DNA of 64,000 nt from Vigna angularis (taxonomy: Eukaryota; Streptophyta; Magnoliopsida; Fabales; Fabaceae), in assembly GCF_016808095.1 (NCBI RefSeq), contig NC_068970.1, forward strand, positions 27,510,501 to 27,574,500, written 5' to 3'. The notes under the pieces are model-generated. The model was not told where the DNA came from, searched no databases, and saw only the letters and a program-made list of their open reading frames with translations. A program made the position numbers and the translations under genes. This document shows positions 11,735 to 24,839 of this stretch, in pieces (the stretch's first letter is position 1; each line of letters opens with the position of its first letter).

Positions 11735-14625
11735 CTAACTCCATCTTTGCAGAAGATAAGCGGTCCACTCTTGCCTTATCTGTTTAATTGTGTCCTCTGG
11801 AATAGGCGATGTACTCTTGAAGCGCTGCAAAATTCAAGAAAGATTCATTATGGTTTCATATATGTTTGAAGATGAATTTGATTTGTAATGTATTCAAGGT
11901 ATACATCATTACCTCATTCCAATCATCTGTAATGACAGCTCAAATGATGGTCTTAATCCAACACATTACATAGAAGCCACATTCCCATGAATCTAGCTGC
12001 TGATTACACTAAAATAACAAACTAAATAGTTAAGAATTTAGATCATTCAATAACATAGAAAATGAATTAGAACTATAAATGACTTAAAACCTTTGGATAC
12101 AAAATTTGAACCAGTTGACCACGTGATTTACCAATAACTCTGTACAGATTGAAAACACAAAGTATAATTAATATGACTATATTTATCATAAAAGTTGAAG
12201 GTGAACATCAAATTCAAAGTCATTTTTGGAGAAACACTTACCCTTGAAGCATTGTTCTCAAGTCATTTTTCATCTTCCTATGCAACAAACAAAACCATAT
12301 CATTTTACATGCTTTGGGAATGATGACCATCAGCTGCCAGTGCATGCTATCATAAAGGATAAATAGTTATTTAACTAATTAAGGAAACTATAATAATGAA
12401 CTGGCCACATATAACAACACCTACCCATCAATGTATGGCACAAGGTATACGTCTCTTTTTGACTCATCCATCCATGTTTGCAAATAATGTTGTCTGTTTT
12501 GAAGTGTGTTACCAGACGGTTGAATGGTCTGAGGTTCAACAAATCCGTACATGGAAGACCGACCTTGGTCTACAACGATTGTGTCCATGTACCTAAAACA
12601 ACAAAGTTAAGTTGTTAGAAACTATAAGAATCTAAATAAAAGTAATAGGAAAGACCAAATTGACTATCTTACATGCACCACAGCTGAATGATGGAAATAT
12701 TCAACATCCTGTCTCCCCCAATCACCTCCAATGCATCAGAGAATGTGATATAAACTGGCACATGTGGGGGAACACCAAATACTCTCAAATCCCAGTATAG
12801 TTCTAATGGTGCTTTCTTCAACCTGGGTAATTTTGTCATTAGCTTTGATAGAGGATCATCCTCCACTTCAGCCATGTCATCATCTTCATGTATGACTCTA
12901 TCATGAATTGGCTGCTTCTGAGGACGTGTGAACTGAAGATAAGAATTTACGTCAAAGAGTTATCAACAAATATTTGAAGAATAAACATAGAAATACTAAG
13001 GAAAAAGACATTATACCTGTGGAGTAGCGATGTGTGACATGATCAATGCTCTAGGCCAGACAATAAATGATCCTATGGCCTCCCCCACAAAGTTAATTTC
13101 TGGAGTGGGTATAGGCACCTGAGCCTGGGGATCCCGAACCTCGTCAATCGTCACACGCATGTGCTGGGGTAATATGGCAACACCATGAATAGTCTGCCCT
13201 CCCTCAAGCACTCGTCCGACAGCCAAAATGCGTGGGGGATCCCCATCAACCAACAGCTCATACTGACCGCTATATTGAGTGGGTTCTACAGCAGAGCATG
13301 ATCCTCTAGTGCTGACACGAGGTGGTGTGGGAGTTTCAGCGGCCCCCATGTTGCCTTGCGTCATGGAATGCAGCTTTTCTTCAAGCACTCTTTGTATTTC
13401 TTTTTGTTCTTGTAGCTGCTCCATGAATCGTTGCTCCATTGATCTCATGCTTTGGTTGAGTCTTTCCTCCCATTGAAGATCCATCTGCCTCAGTGTCTCC
13501 TGACTCATTGATGGGGGGGTTTTTTGTGTAGGGCCAAAGTAGTCACGAAGACCAATCGCCCCAGGAACTCCACGTACACGTCTTGGGTGCTCGGGCCTTT
13601 CAATGGCCGTTGTTAGAATGTCGTCCCTACCTTGGCCAGCAAATGTGCCCTGAGTCTGCTGCTCAACCAACTCATCCTGCACATAAAAAAACAATCGTTA
13701 CTTAGAAGACATGCTGTGATAGATACACAATCAAACAACTGCTTATAATTTGAACTTACAATTCTCTATGAGATCAAGGCAGCTGAGGAAGATGTCATGT
13801 TCCCATCAGATTTAGTCCGAGCAGCCTTCCACAGCTCGTACCTAGCAGGTGCAGGTGCTAGGTCTGGCGACTCAAGTCCCAAGGCATCCGCTCTAGACTT
13901 TCTAAGTTTCTTTTCCAATTTTGCATAACCACCTCGTGATAACAAGTGTGGTGCATCGTTTAGCCTTTGTCTTTCTTGGGCGGCTAACCTTTTATCCTGT
14001 GAAACCATGTATATAAATAAGTGTAAAATCATAAAAACTTAATGAATACATTTTCAGATGTTAAGAAACATACCTTCCATTCCTCAAACTCTCTAGATGC
14101 ACGAAACTGCATCCAATCCTCCTATGTGAATGTATATTGCTGACAAGGATTTTCATGTTGCTTGTCTCCAAACACATAGAGTCGTGTCAGCCTTGTCTTG
14201 AAATCCCTCCATCTTATTGCTATATGCGATAACACTTTCTTTCTAATTTGTATTGTGTTTGGAATATCATAATGTTGTTGTCAAAAACAAAAAACATGTT
14301 ATTGATAAGAAAACATGAAAGATAAGTATATCACAAATTGCATGAAGTATAAACATACCTGAATATCTTGCCATAAGAGGTTCTTGTCGACCTTTGGGAC
14401 GTCATCCCATCATGCATGAAGGATAGAGACATGACTTTTTGCTAGCTTACCCAAATAACTCCTAAACCTATTAGCATTTGGCCCTGATGGATGACCTGAT
14501 CTAGGGTCAATGTCAACATGTCTCCTCTGACCATCCACACGTCCGGATGTCACATCTGTCACTCGGGTGACGCCTCGACCACTCTCTGGTCTTTCCCAAT
14601 CCTGAGTTTGAGGCCGACATACCTG
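11735..14625 (-). pseudogene. CACTA second gene: plant transposase (Ptta/En/Spm) plus Ulp1-like protease
   Basis: A multi-exon gene reconstructed on the minus strand. First coding blocks (about 14359-14625, 14073-14279 and 13785-13995) resemble the plant transposase Ptta/En/Spm family, with AAQERQRLNDAPHLLSRGG as a landmark. Exon 13017-13680 holds a Gln/Glu-rich coiled-coil (EERLNQSMRSMEQRFMEQ) and then the region often annotated DUF8039, continued at 12669-12930. The C-terminal exons (12423-12594, about 12280-12346, about 12090-12145, 11913-12008, 11735-11824) encode a C48/Ulp1-like cysteine protease: HWQLMVI gives the catalytic His and LDSWECGFYVM the catalytic Cys. It is broken by at least three in-frame stops: TGA at 14410-14412, a TAG near 14126, and a TGA just after WIKTII near 11930. 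Exon borders are approximate except the last two. Confidence 0.8.
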
Positions 14626-14655
14626 AAAAATTATACAAGGTTAGTAATAATTCAA

Positions 14656-17600
14656 TTATGATGAACATACATATAAAGTCAATAAAAAACAAAATATCAA
14701 CCTATTAAGATATTTTTTTTCCCAAATCCCTTCATTGTGATCACTACGAATTGCCTGGATGACATCGGCAACATCATCAACTGGGTCTTCAGTGGGTCTA
14801 GATGCAACAGATGTTGTCTCAAGTATATCAAGAGAATCGTCATCATCATGTCCATGCATGTTTTTTCCTTCTAAAACTACTGACCATTTGTTATTCGATA
14901 GATCATTTACGTAGAATATTTGTCTTGCTTGACTAGCCATGATAAATGGTTCATTAGTGTAATTCATCTTGTTCAAGTCTACCAATGTGAAACCAAGGTC
15001 ATCTATCATGACACTAGAATTTATATCAACCCATTTACACTTGATAACTGGGACTCTAAAAGTGACGTAATCAACTTCCCATATTTCTTGTACTATTCCA
15101 AAATAACTGATTGATGCTGTGATTGGATTTTTGTCTTTAGAACTAGCAAAGTGCACAGCCTCAGCTTGTAGTGTGACGCCACTATCTTGAACTCTGCTTT
15201 TGTCATCTTCTACCTTTGTTTGAAAAGAAATATTGTTTATATAGTACCCACCATATGTTATGACATCTGTGTTCGGCCCACGAGATAACCTCAATAAAGT
15301 TTCAGAAACATGTGGAGTCGCATAAATCTTTTTCTTAAACCATTGTAAGAAGGTTTTCACATGTTCATTAAGATGCCATTTTTCACTCATTTTTGGGTTT
15401 GCTGCCTTTATTTCATTAACGTGGTCAGAAATGTAAGGAATCACATCAACAGTGTTGTTTAAGACGTACAAATGAGCTTGGTCAATTTCTTTTCTGCTAA
15501 CACTTTGAATTCTCACACCTCGAACACCCTTACCTTCACATTTTCCTTCATGTTTGCTCTTGGGAAGACCCACGGGTTCACAAGATGGCATATAACTTGA
15601 ACAAAATTCAATGGCTTCTTCTGCAACGTATTGCTCTATGATTGAAGCTTCTGGTCTATACTGATTCTTGACATATCCCTTTAAGATCTTCATATATCTT
15701 TCAACTGGGTACATCCACCTTAAGAAGACCGGCCCACATATTCGAATTTCTCTGACTAGATGAACAATCAAATGTACCATGATGTCAAAAAAGGAAGGTG
15801 GAAAATACATCTCCAATTGACATAGTAGTCTTATTCCCTCATTTTCCAATTCATCTAAACCTCGAGGGTCAACAACTTTCTTGCAAATGGCATTAAAGAA
15901 AAAACTCAGACGTGTCAGAATACCCCTAACAGAAGGAGGTAATATGCCTCGAATAACAACAGGTAACAATTGTTGCATTAATACATGACAATCGTGAGAC
16001 TTTAAATCAACTAGCTTTAAGTTTTGCATAGACACAATGTTACTAATATTTGAAGAATAACCTTGTGGAACCTTCACACTTCTTAAACAGTTACAAAAAC
16101 TTTGTTTTTCTTTTTTAGAAAGTGTGTGACAGGCTGGGGGCAGATAGGTGCGTCTTTCTATTATCTGTGGATGTAACTCAGATCGGATTCCCATGTCAGC
16201 CAAATTTTGTCGTGCTTTTATTCCGTCTTTGCTCTTCCCTTTGACATTTAATAAAGTTCCGATGACACTGTCACAAACATTTTTTTCAACGTGCATCACA
16301 TCAATACAATGTCTAACATCAAGTTCAAACCAATATGGAAGCTTAAAAAATATTGACCGTTTCTTCCAAATGTTTTTTGCAGAGGTACTTTTACGATGTT
16401 TTCCAAACACAATGTCAATGTTTTTGACTTCGTTGTACACCTCTTCACCATTCCGGGGTTTGCACACAACCTCATCCTCAGCACTTCCATTAAATGTTTT
16501 TTTCAATCTACGATAAGGATGATTACGAGGAAGGAATTTTTGATGTCTTGTATATACCGTCTTCTGACCATGCTTCAACTGAAGGTAACTAATGTTTTCT
16601 TCACATATGGGACATGCAAAATGACCTTTAACACTATAACCGCTCAAGTTTCTATACGCTGGGAAATCATTTATAGTGCAAAACAACATTTCATGCAAAC
16701 GGAACTGTTCCTGAACATGTGAATCAAACACGTCGACCCCTTCTTCCCACAACAATTTCAAATCATCAATTAAAGGTTTTAAGTAAACATCAATGTCATT
16801 TCCAGGTTGTCTAGGACCCGATATCATCATGGACAACATCACATATTTTCTTTTCATGCACAACAAAGGAGAAAGATTGTAAATCATCAACATAACTGGC
16901 CACGAACTGTGTTTGCTACTTAAGTTTCCATAAGGATTCATACCATCAGTTGCAAGTGCAAGCCTTAAGTTTATTGGATCTGCACCAAATTCTGGGAATT
17001 TGTCATCAATCTTTTTCCATTGTGGTGAATCAGCAGGGTGTCGAAGAAGATTATCGCACTTTCTTTCGTCAGAGTGCCATTTAAGGTTCTTGGCATCTTC
17101 TTTTACAGAGAACATACGTTTGAACCTAGGTATTATAGGCAAATACCACATCACCTTAGCAGGTGCATCATCATTACCTTCATTAGCAGTGATTTTGTCA
17201 GATTTCTTTTTAAAACGGGATAAACCACATGTTGGACAATACTTTAGCGAAGCAAACTCCTTTGTGTACAAAACACAATCATTAGGACAAACATGTATCT
17301 TTTGATATTCAAGACCCATTGGACATAAAAAAAATTTGGCCTCGTAATTACGAATAGGTAGAATATTATTTTCTGGAAGCATCTCCTTCAACAACTCCAA
17401 CAACTCGGTGAAACTTTTATCGGTCCATCCATTCCTTGCTTTTAAACTAAACAACTTTAAAGTTGCAGACAGACGTGTAAAGTTCGAGCATCCTGGGAAC
17501 AACGGTTGCTCTGAATCATTAATAAGAGAATCATACAAATTAGCTCTTCCAAAATTATCTTCACCGACATCGCGTATCATGTCCTTTAAATGGTCACTCA

Positions 17601-17880
17601 TCCATTCTTCCACATTATCCGTTCCGCGTGACGTGGTAGGCTGGTCCAGTACTTCTCCATGCCAAGTCCAAACGGTATAAGTCCTCATTATGCCGTACAT
17701 GAATAGATGGTCACGCACATTGCCTAAGTCTTGCCGTATTTGATTAAGACAACGAACACAAGGACAAAAATATGTCCCGTTCACAGACTTAGCATTTTAT
17801 TCAACGTATTGCAAGAACTCCGAAACACCCTTATCATATTCTTCACTGATGCGACGTTCATTCATCCAGCTTCGATCCAT
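14656..17880 (-). pseudogene. TNP2-type CACTA transposase with an early stop codon
   Basis: The large frame 14656-17784 encodes 1042 residues of a TNP2-like transposase, which would cut and join the element ends. From its N-terminus: the Zn-ligand-like FCPCVRC of the transposase-associated domain (about 1-44), the tnp2 core (about 240-460, with ATDGMNPYGN at 278-287 and CIDVMHVEKNVCDS near 493-506), a DUF4218 region (about 630-745, LEMYFPPSFFDIMVHL) and a DUF4216 region (about 850-970, VIKCKWVD). The natural start is upstream at 17880, giving MDRSWMNERR, the usual beginning of this family, but a TAA at 17797-17799 stops translation after 27 codons. The extreme C-terminus past about residue 1020 looks like intron read-through. 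The single nonsense change makes this a young pseudogene. Confidence 0.9.
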
Positions 17881-18750
17881 ACTGTGTTCGTAAAATCATC
17901 AGTATAAGTTTTTTAACTCTAACAAGGTTAGGCCCTACCCATTCAAAAAAATTAATTTTCATAATTTGCTAAGACACGTGCAAAGAAGTCTACATGATAA
18001 AATTGATAAGATTTCGGCAGCATTTCGCATTGGTCTCCGAAATACACGAAATGAGAGTAGTCAACGATGACCACAATCAAATATGCATCCGGAGAACAAC
18101 ACAAATATTGAACCAAAATTTTATCAATCTTATCCATAAACTCCAATTAACATGTTTTGCAAATTATGAAAATTAATTTTCTCAAACTGTCCAATCGGAC
18201 AATTCAAAATTTAACACAAACAATTAAAAAATTAATCGTTTGTGTTAAATTTCAAACAGGAACTAAGTGTCACTCAATGATTTGATACTTACATTCTAAC
18301 ATATCACAATTATAATAACACAACTAATACATGCATATTCAAAAGCCAATAACACATGCATACCTTAGAGTCAAAAACATGCATACACAAAAACCAATAA
18401 CATGCATACAAAAAACCTTTATCAACGAACAAGCTAACCTGAAAAGTAGATTCCAAATGAAAGGGAGGGAAATCGAGGAGGGCACGGCCTAAAACGTAGG
18501 CCAAAAACACTCAAAAAAGCCGCCCAAGACCACACAACAAACTGCACCAAAACGCACCAAAAACGATTTTTAATCGGTTCAAATCAAAGATATTTCATCA
18601 CAGAGCAATGTAATTGGATTGAAAGTAAATTTAAACGGTCCAAAAGAGAGAAAACTCACCTGGAAATGCAATGCCGCAGAGAGAGTTCGCGGGGAAGACG
18701 ATGAACAGTGAGCGTAACTGCTCGCGGGTTCGCGTTTTAGTATACATACT
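17881..18750. other. 5' region of the CACTA transposase gene
   Basis: No coding sequence recognised. It is upstream of the TNP2 gene on the minus strand and probably contains its leader and promoter. An imperfect internal duplication in inverted orientation (around 17945-17990 and 18130-18180, sharing CATAATTTGC or GCAAATTATG) is visible. Confidence 0.5.
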
Positions 18751-18754
18751 ATTA

Positions 18755-19550
18755 GACGTCCGGTACTATAGAGCCCCGACGTTTATAATCCTATAGACGT
18801 CAGGGTTATCACTAATATGACGTCTTTAGGGATTTAAAATTGATATTCGCGGGGGATTTTAGACGTCCGTGGGAGGGGCCCGGACGTCTATAATATTATA
18901 GACGTCCGACCCCCCCACAACGGACGTCTAAGAGGCTGAACAAATGAACGCTTCAACTTCCCTGTCAGCCCCTTACACGTCCGTTGTGGGGGGGGGGGGG
19001 GGGGGACGGACGTCTATAATATTATAGACGTCCGGGCCCCTCCCATAGATGTCTAAGAGGCTGGATTAATCACCTCTTCAACTCCCCCCTGTCAGCCCCT
19101 TAAACGTCCGTTGTGGAGGGGGCCGGACGTCTATAATATTATAGACGTCCGACCCCCTCCACAACGAACGTTTAAGGGGCTGAAGACAATTAATTCTTCA
19201 ACCACCCTGTCAGCACCCTAAACGTCCAATATGGGGGGACGGACGTCTATAATATTATAGACGTTTGGCCCCCTCCCCAACGGACTTTTAAGGGGCTGAA
19301 GACAATTAATTCTTCATCCACCCTATCAGCACCCTAAACGTCCGATATGGGGGGACGGACGTCTATAATATTATAGACGTCCGGCCCCCTCTACAACGGA
19401 CGTTTAAGGGGCTGACAGGGGAGTTGAAGAGGTGATTGTTCCAGCCTCTTAGACGTCCGTGGGTGGGGCCTGGACGTCTATAATATTATAGACGTTTGTC
19501 CCCCCCCCCCCCCCCCACAACGGACGTCTAGAGTTTTACTTATTTACGAA
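18755..19550. repeat. right subterminal palindrome array of the CACTA element
   Basis: A 28-bp palindrome, half-site CGGACGTCTATAAT joined to its own reverse complement, recurs at 18881-18908, 19007-19034, 19124-19151 and 19356-19383, with slightly broken copies near 19240 and 19472. Spacing is 116-126 bp, so the array is regular. Between the palindromes, spacers such as AGAGGCTG..CTGTCAGCCCC are themselves repeated, the last in inverted orientation. Long G and C runs (18977-19005 and 19500-19516) sit in it. Probable transposase-binding and/or hairpin-forming region. Confidence 0.9.
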
Positions 19551-19637
19551 TATGCCACCAGTCAATTATTTACGTTGGGGCTGTTGTGGACGGACGTCTA
19601 TGGGGTGACGTTAAAGGCCAATTCTGCACTAGTGGAT

Positions 19638-20100
19638 GAAGATTTAACTTGAAAAACTACAATCAAGAAGTTTACGTAAGACCAAGATTTGATGAAGATA
19701 ATTTTGAATCAGATGCAATTTTGAATTCACGTATTGCCAACATATTTCTGTAAATTTTATTTTACAAAAACAATATTTATTTACTTCCGGTTTAACAATA
19801 TTTAATTCAAAAGTATTAAATTGTAGACATTTACTTATGCTTTTTATACTAGCTTTTCTTTAAATCGAAATCATGTTCATTTTTTATCAATAATTTTCAC
19901 CGTCATAAATCAAAATATTAAGATTATTTAAATTTTGTAATATTGACAGATTCAACCTTTATTATTTTTCATATACAAAATTAAATTTGGATTTTAAGGA
20001 TTAAAAACTAAAAGAATATTTTCTCAGTGAGTATGTTAACCTTAATGATTGATGCATATAAATGGTTTCTTGTAGCTCACTACGTAGAAAAAAATTTTTG
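19638..20100. other. AT-rich spacer
   Basis: No gene or repeat recognised between the CACTA element and the copia remnant. Confidence 0.5.
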
Positions 20101-23100
20101 ACATCCAACTGATGAATGGGTCAGGCTTTTGAAAGAGATATAGAAAGAACGATGTGAATCATAACCGGTTTTACTACTGGGCTAAAAGTTTTTCCATAAT
20201 TAATGTCAACCTAATGAGTTTTCCCATTATCCACAAGACGAGCTTTATGACTCTCCAACACATCATTAGATTTCTCTTTATGAGTAAAAATTCACATAGA
20301 GCGAATAACATTAGGTGGACGAAGCACCAACTCCCATGTCTTATTTTTAATTAAAGCATGATATTCATCATCCATGGCCATTTTCTAATTGGGATCACGA
20401 AGAGCTGCAACTGGGTTACGAGGTAATGGAGACCGAGTAACTGAAGTGGTTATGCCATGTTCATTATCATATTTCTTGTTTGGCTTAAAAATGTCCATTT
20501 GCCTTCTTGTAACCATATGGGGCAGTTGGATGGGAATATGAGGGGAATGTACTATTTAGTCTGTTGGTGTGGAGATAGAAGAAGTGGATGAGCTAAGGGA
20601 ATAAGAGGCGGGTGGGCTTGAAGGGAGGTATGGGCTGGCAATGCCTGGGCTCATGGGATTTGGGCCAATAGGAAGGTGAGTTTGTGTTTCAGGTTAGTCC
20701 GTGGGAGGAGCATAAACATTTGGAGATGGATTGTAAAGGTGATGCATTATATAGGCACTCATATCATCACATAAGAAATCATAAGAAGTAGAAGAAGGGG
20801 AATGCAATTTTTGAAATGGGAAAACATGTTCATCAAATAAGACATAACAACAAATTGTAATCTTACTAGAAGATAAATCATAACACTTGTAGCCACGATC
20901 ATGGGAAGGGTAACCCAAAAACACACATGACGTAGATCGAGGTTGTAATTTATTGATTGTGGTGGATGGAAAGAGAGGATAACATAAACACCCAAAAACC
21001 CTAATGTGAGAATATGAGGGATCTCGTTGGTATAGAATTTGAAGAGGAGAAGTGTTTCCCAAAACCTTACTTGGAAGAATATTAAGATGGGTAGTCATTT
21101 GTAATGCATGAGGCCAAAAGGAAGAAGGAAGAGAGGCATGAACAAGAAGAGTACGAGACATATTAATGATAGTTTGAATTTTCCGTTTGACTTTCCCATT
21201 TTAAGGTGAGGTGTGGGAGCAAGAAAGATAGAACATTAATTTTACACAAGTCCCAAAAATGTCCATGTCAAACTCCTTCCCATTATCACATTGGAAATTT
21301 TTTATATGACGTTCAAATTGAGTGAGAATGTGAGCTCGAAAAGCTAATAATTTCTCAAATACATCAGACTTTCTAGTTAACTGAAAAGTCCACAAATAAT
21401 TAGAATAATCATCCAAAAATAAAACATAATATCGATGTCTCATTGAACTCAAAATAGGAGATGTCCAAATATCACTATGAAAAATATCGAAAGGCATAGA
21501 CGTACTTCTAGAAGAGGAAACAAATGGAAACTTAATATGTTTTCCAAAAACACAAGATTGACAAAGACTAGAACTAGAAAGATGATTACAAGCAATGCTT
21601 TTATTCTTCCTAAGAACATCTAAAATAGGAGCACCCGGTGACCAACCGATCACGCCAAAGCTTAGGAGAAATGGCGACAAAGGTTGAAGGAAAAGTTTGA
21701 TATTTGATAAGAGTAGTAAGAGGGTAAAGATCACTCTGGCTATCACATCTCATTATTGGCATCCCCATCTCAAAATCCTTCACAGAACAACCAAGAGGAT
21801 CAAATTCCACTGTCACAGAGTTATCAATATTGAATTTTCTAAACGAAATAAGATTTTTGATAATTTTGGGAGCATGAAAAAAATTTGTGAGATAGTGGAG
21901 GATTAAGGGAAGGCAAGTTTGTATGACCATAACCATGAATTGGGATAGTATGACCACTACAAATAATAATGCCATGATAGTTGCTCAAATTAAAATAAGA
22001 CGAGAGATTAACATTGGAAGATGTCATATGGGAGGTAGCTCCGGTGTCGATGTACCGTGAGAGATTATCATTGGAAGATTTCATATGCATCCGCTTCAAT
22101 ATTTGTAGGAACATAAGAAGTGGACTCTCCACTCTGAGAGGCCATGTAAGCTTGTTGTGGTCGTGACCTAAGAACGCGGACTGTTGTTGTTGTCTCTATA
22201 GTGTTGGACCCCGTGCCCACCCTTGGTTTGGATATGGGCATGAAGGAACCTATCGAGGCATCCAACCCCAAGGTGGGCAAGTCAGCCAAGGTGAAGACCC
22301 CCACTATGGTTGTTGTTGTAGACTCCCATCAGACTGTTGCAAACCACTATCGCCTCCTGCACGGCCAAATTTTCCACCATCAAACCCACGACCACCGCCT
22401 TCGAATTTATTTCCAAAATTCTTGCATATCGAGACGACTTCCTACAATGCTACTAGTGGTGTAGCTGGTCCAAATGTGAGGAATTTGAGTCATAAACGGA
22501 TTGGGATGTAGCCTCCATTGCCGACTTCGAGCTTGTTGCAATCGGGGCAACCTCCTTTGTCAATTCGGCTTCCTCAAATATGAGCATCGATCGAGCCTGA
22601 TAAACTAGAGGTAGGGGATCACTCTATCAAGTTATCGTCCCTACACCGCGATATGCACTTGTGAGACCCGAAACAAGTTGAATGACGAGGCGACTCTCCG
22701 ACACCGTGCTCCAACATTTTTCAACTGATCAGCGAGGGACTTAAGACGTTGTCGAAGCATTCGGAAAATTCTCCATCTTAGTATTAGAGAGAATTCGGCC
22801 TCAAGAGTTAACACACGATAATGTTTATTGTCTTGGAAAATATCTCTCAACCTATTCCAAGCATCCATGGCTGTGACATCGGGTTCAATAATTGTATGTA
22901 ATAGGTGATTGGAGATGGTTGCATAAAGCTAGGAAATAACCGTAGCATCAAGAGTCTACCATAATTCCTTTTTATCCTTAGTTACAGGTACCTACTCTTT
23001 GTCATTGGCAGGAGGAATAATGTGATGAAGGATGTTATGAGAACGTGTGATAATTTAAAAAAGTTTCGCCCATGTAGAGTATTGGACATTCTCCATTTCA

Positions 23101-23261
23101 AGAGTGATGGAGATATGGTTCCGTATATTGAAAATCGCAAGAGCCGGTTGAAAAGAACTCATGTTGTCTCGTCATGACAATGAGAAGAAGAAAAGATAGA
23201 TGAAAGAGAATGAAGAAGAATAAGCGTAATTGCTCTAAAAATCTGATACTATAAAAGAATG
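20100..23261 (-). mobile_element. decayed Ty1/copia element, 3' truncated
   Basis: Minus-strand copia order is preserved: a primer site resembling the tRNA-Met type (TAGTATCAGA, 23242-23251), gag from an ATG at 23163 (MSSFQPALAI), gag body (22641-22868), protease (21839-22132), integrase (20694-21746) and the start of reverse transcriptase (about 20690 down to 20110). The rest of reverse transcriptase, RNase H and the 3' LTR are absent before the CACTA flank. The 5' LTR would start at 23260 (TGTTTTCC on the plus strand) and extend rightwards to an undefined point. Multiple stops and frameshifts make it inactive. Confidence 0.85.
20110..23163 (-). pseudogene. copia gag-pol polyprotein remnant
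   Basis: Reading from right to left: the gag UBN2-like part (MDAWNRLRDIFQDNKHYR, then LADQLKNVG), the retropepsin block DTGATSHMT with the catalytic Asp, GAG-pre-integrase and integrase core (CQSCVFGKHIKFPF, FDIFHSDIW, LFLDDYSNYLWTF, FQCDNGKEFD), integrase C-terminal part (FWPHALQMTTHLNILPSK, RVFGCLCYP, CVFLGYP), and the reverse transcriptase lead-in (MVTRRQMDIF, KMAMDDEYHALIKNKTWELV, IFTHKEKS). Frameshifts separate nearly every block. Nothing host-related is present. Confidence 0.85.
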
Positions 23262-24830
23262 TTTTCCTTAATTAATCTCATTTATTGACTTGGAATAAAT
23301 ACAATAACAAAATATATTTACATATATCTTAATAAAAACATAAAATAATTGAAGAAAATGAAACATAGATCCAAACTTAAAATCCAAAGAATGAAAACAT
23401 ATCAATCCACATTTTCAAAAATCAAACCATCCTTTTATTATAACTCTATAGATTCAAATCCAATTTTCAACAATCAATCGATTCAATAATCAACTAAAAT
23501 GACTATATGAATTAAAACTAAAACATCTTCATCCAATTCGAATTTAGTTATCAACGCAAGATTCAATCGATTCCTAATTTGAATTCTATCATAAAATGAT
23601 GCAATATATCAAAGAGCAAACCCGAAATCAAATAAGAGAAAAACAATGAGAGTGAAGAATAATCCATGCAAAGTATAATTTGTCTTGTTTGATTTTAATT
23701 TTTTGAATTAATCTTGAAAGATTTAGTTTCTCATTCACTAACAACAACAGAAACTACAACATAAAATAACTGAAAAAGATAAAAATGAAAATGAGATAAA
23801 AGAGTGAAAAAGAGGACAACTAAAACTCTGAAATTTGATAAATGATTTATGTCTCTATGTTTTGAATATATTTAATTCCGAAAACTAAAAAAAAAATGGG
23901 CTAAACATAGGCTTTGATTAGATTTACAGGCTCAATTACAAAAAAATAAAATAAAAAATTAAGCTAATACACACGAATATTAATTTGCATGAGTTTCCTT
24001 ATAAAATTCTAGTAAATCAGTCCCAATTTTAAAAGTTGTAAGAAATAGGAAAACTATAAAAAAAATTGTAACAAAAAACTAAGTAAAAGTCAAATTACCT
24101 TATCCGACCACATCTAAAATGATGACAATTATCATTCGGACTCTTGTTTCACCCTGAATACTAATTTTCACGTGTTAGACAATTTTCTTTTTTATCATTG
24201 TTTCGGTGAAAGGAAAATAGAGAAACCATATCTTAGATAAAGAAAATTATAATGTTAATAAGTTAATTAATTTGACTTTTGTTTATAAATATCAGTGGTT
24301 TAATATTTCATTTATATGTTTTTTATATTTTTTTTATAATAAATATAATTTGTTTATGTTTAATAAGATCTATTTTTCTATCACGAATTTGGTATGGTTT
24401 ATCATGTCTTGCATTATTTTCTTTAATTTTTTATTTTAATAAAATCTTATGGAATGACACATAATAGATGAACTCTAGAATATCGATATAGTTTAGATAT
24501 GAAAGTCTAGAATGATGTTTGACATAAATTTATTTAAGAAAATAGAGAAAGACAAATAAAAACACAAATATATGCACTCTGACTATTTTTTTTAGAAAGT
24601 AAATGTAAAGCTAACTTAAACAATGCCATATTGAATAAACATTGTCAAATTGGTTTAGTTGGTCCGTTTAAGTTCCAAAATAGAAATATCAATGAAAAAA
24701 ATATTGGAACAAAAGTGATAGTTAAGTAAGGAAAAATCAAAATTAAAATTAGACGATTAAAATAGAGTTAATATCGTATTTACACGTTCACAGTTGTTAT
24801 GTCATGATATTGCCTTATCTTTCATACATT
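23262..24830. other. AT-rich DNA, probably including the copia 5' LTR
   Basis: The first few hundred bases should be the 5' LTR of the copia remnant (read on the minus strand), but without a second LTR the outer border cannot be set. No gene is recognised in the rest. Confidence 0.4.
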
Positions 24831-24839
24831 ATTGACTTA

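Larger units (their letters stand above)
11142..19634 (-). mobile_element. CACTA (En/Spm-type) transposon, full length, 8.5 kb
   Basis: The left end begins CACTAGTGCAGAA and the right end is its exact reverse complement TTCTGCACTAGTG. The flanks are the same 3-bp GAT (11139-11141 and 19635-19637), the target duplication size expected for CACTA elements. Both subterminal regions are packed with GACGTC-containing repeats. Inside are two genes on the minus strand: a TNP2-type transposase (14656-17880) and a plant transposase/Ulp1-like gene (11735 to about 14625). Both carry premature stops, so the element looks structurally complete but not autonomous. Its ends would still be recognisable by a transposase supplied in trans. 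Confidence 0.95.

Noticed and set aside
16148..17680. Several plus-strand frames of 60-120 residues
   Set aside because: Antisense shadows of the TNP2 transposase frame.
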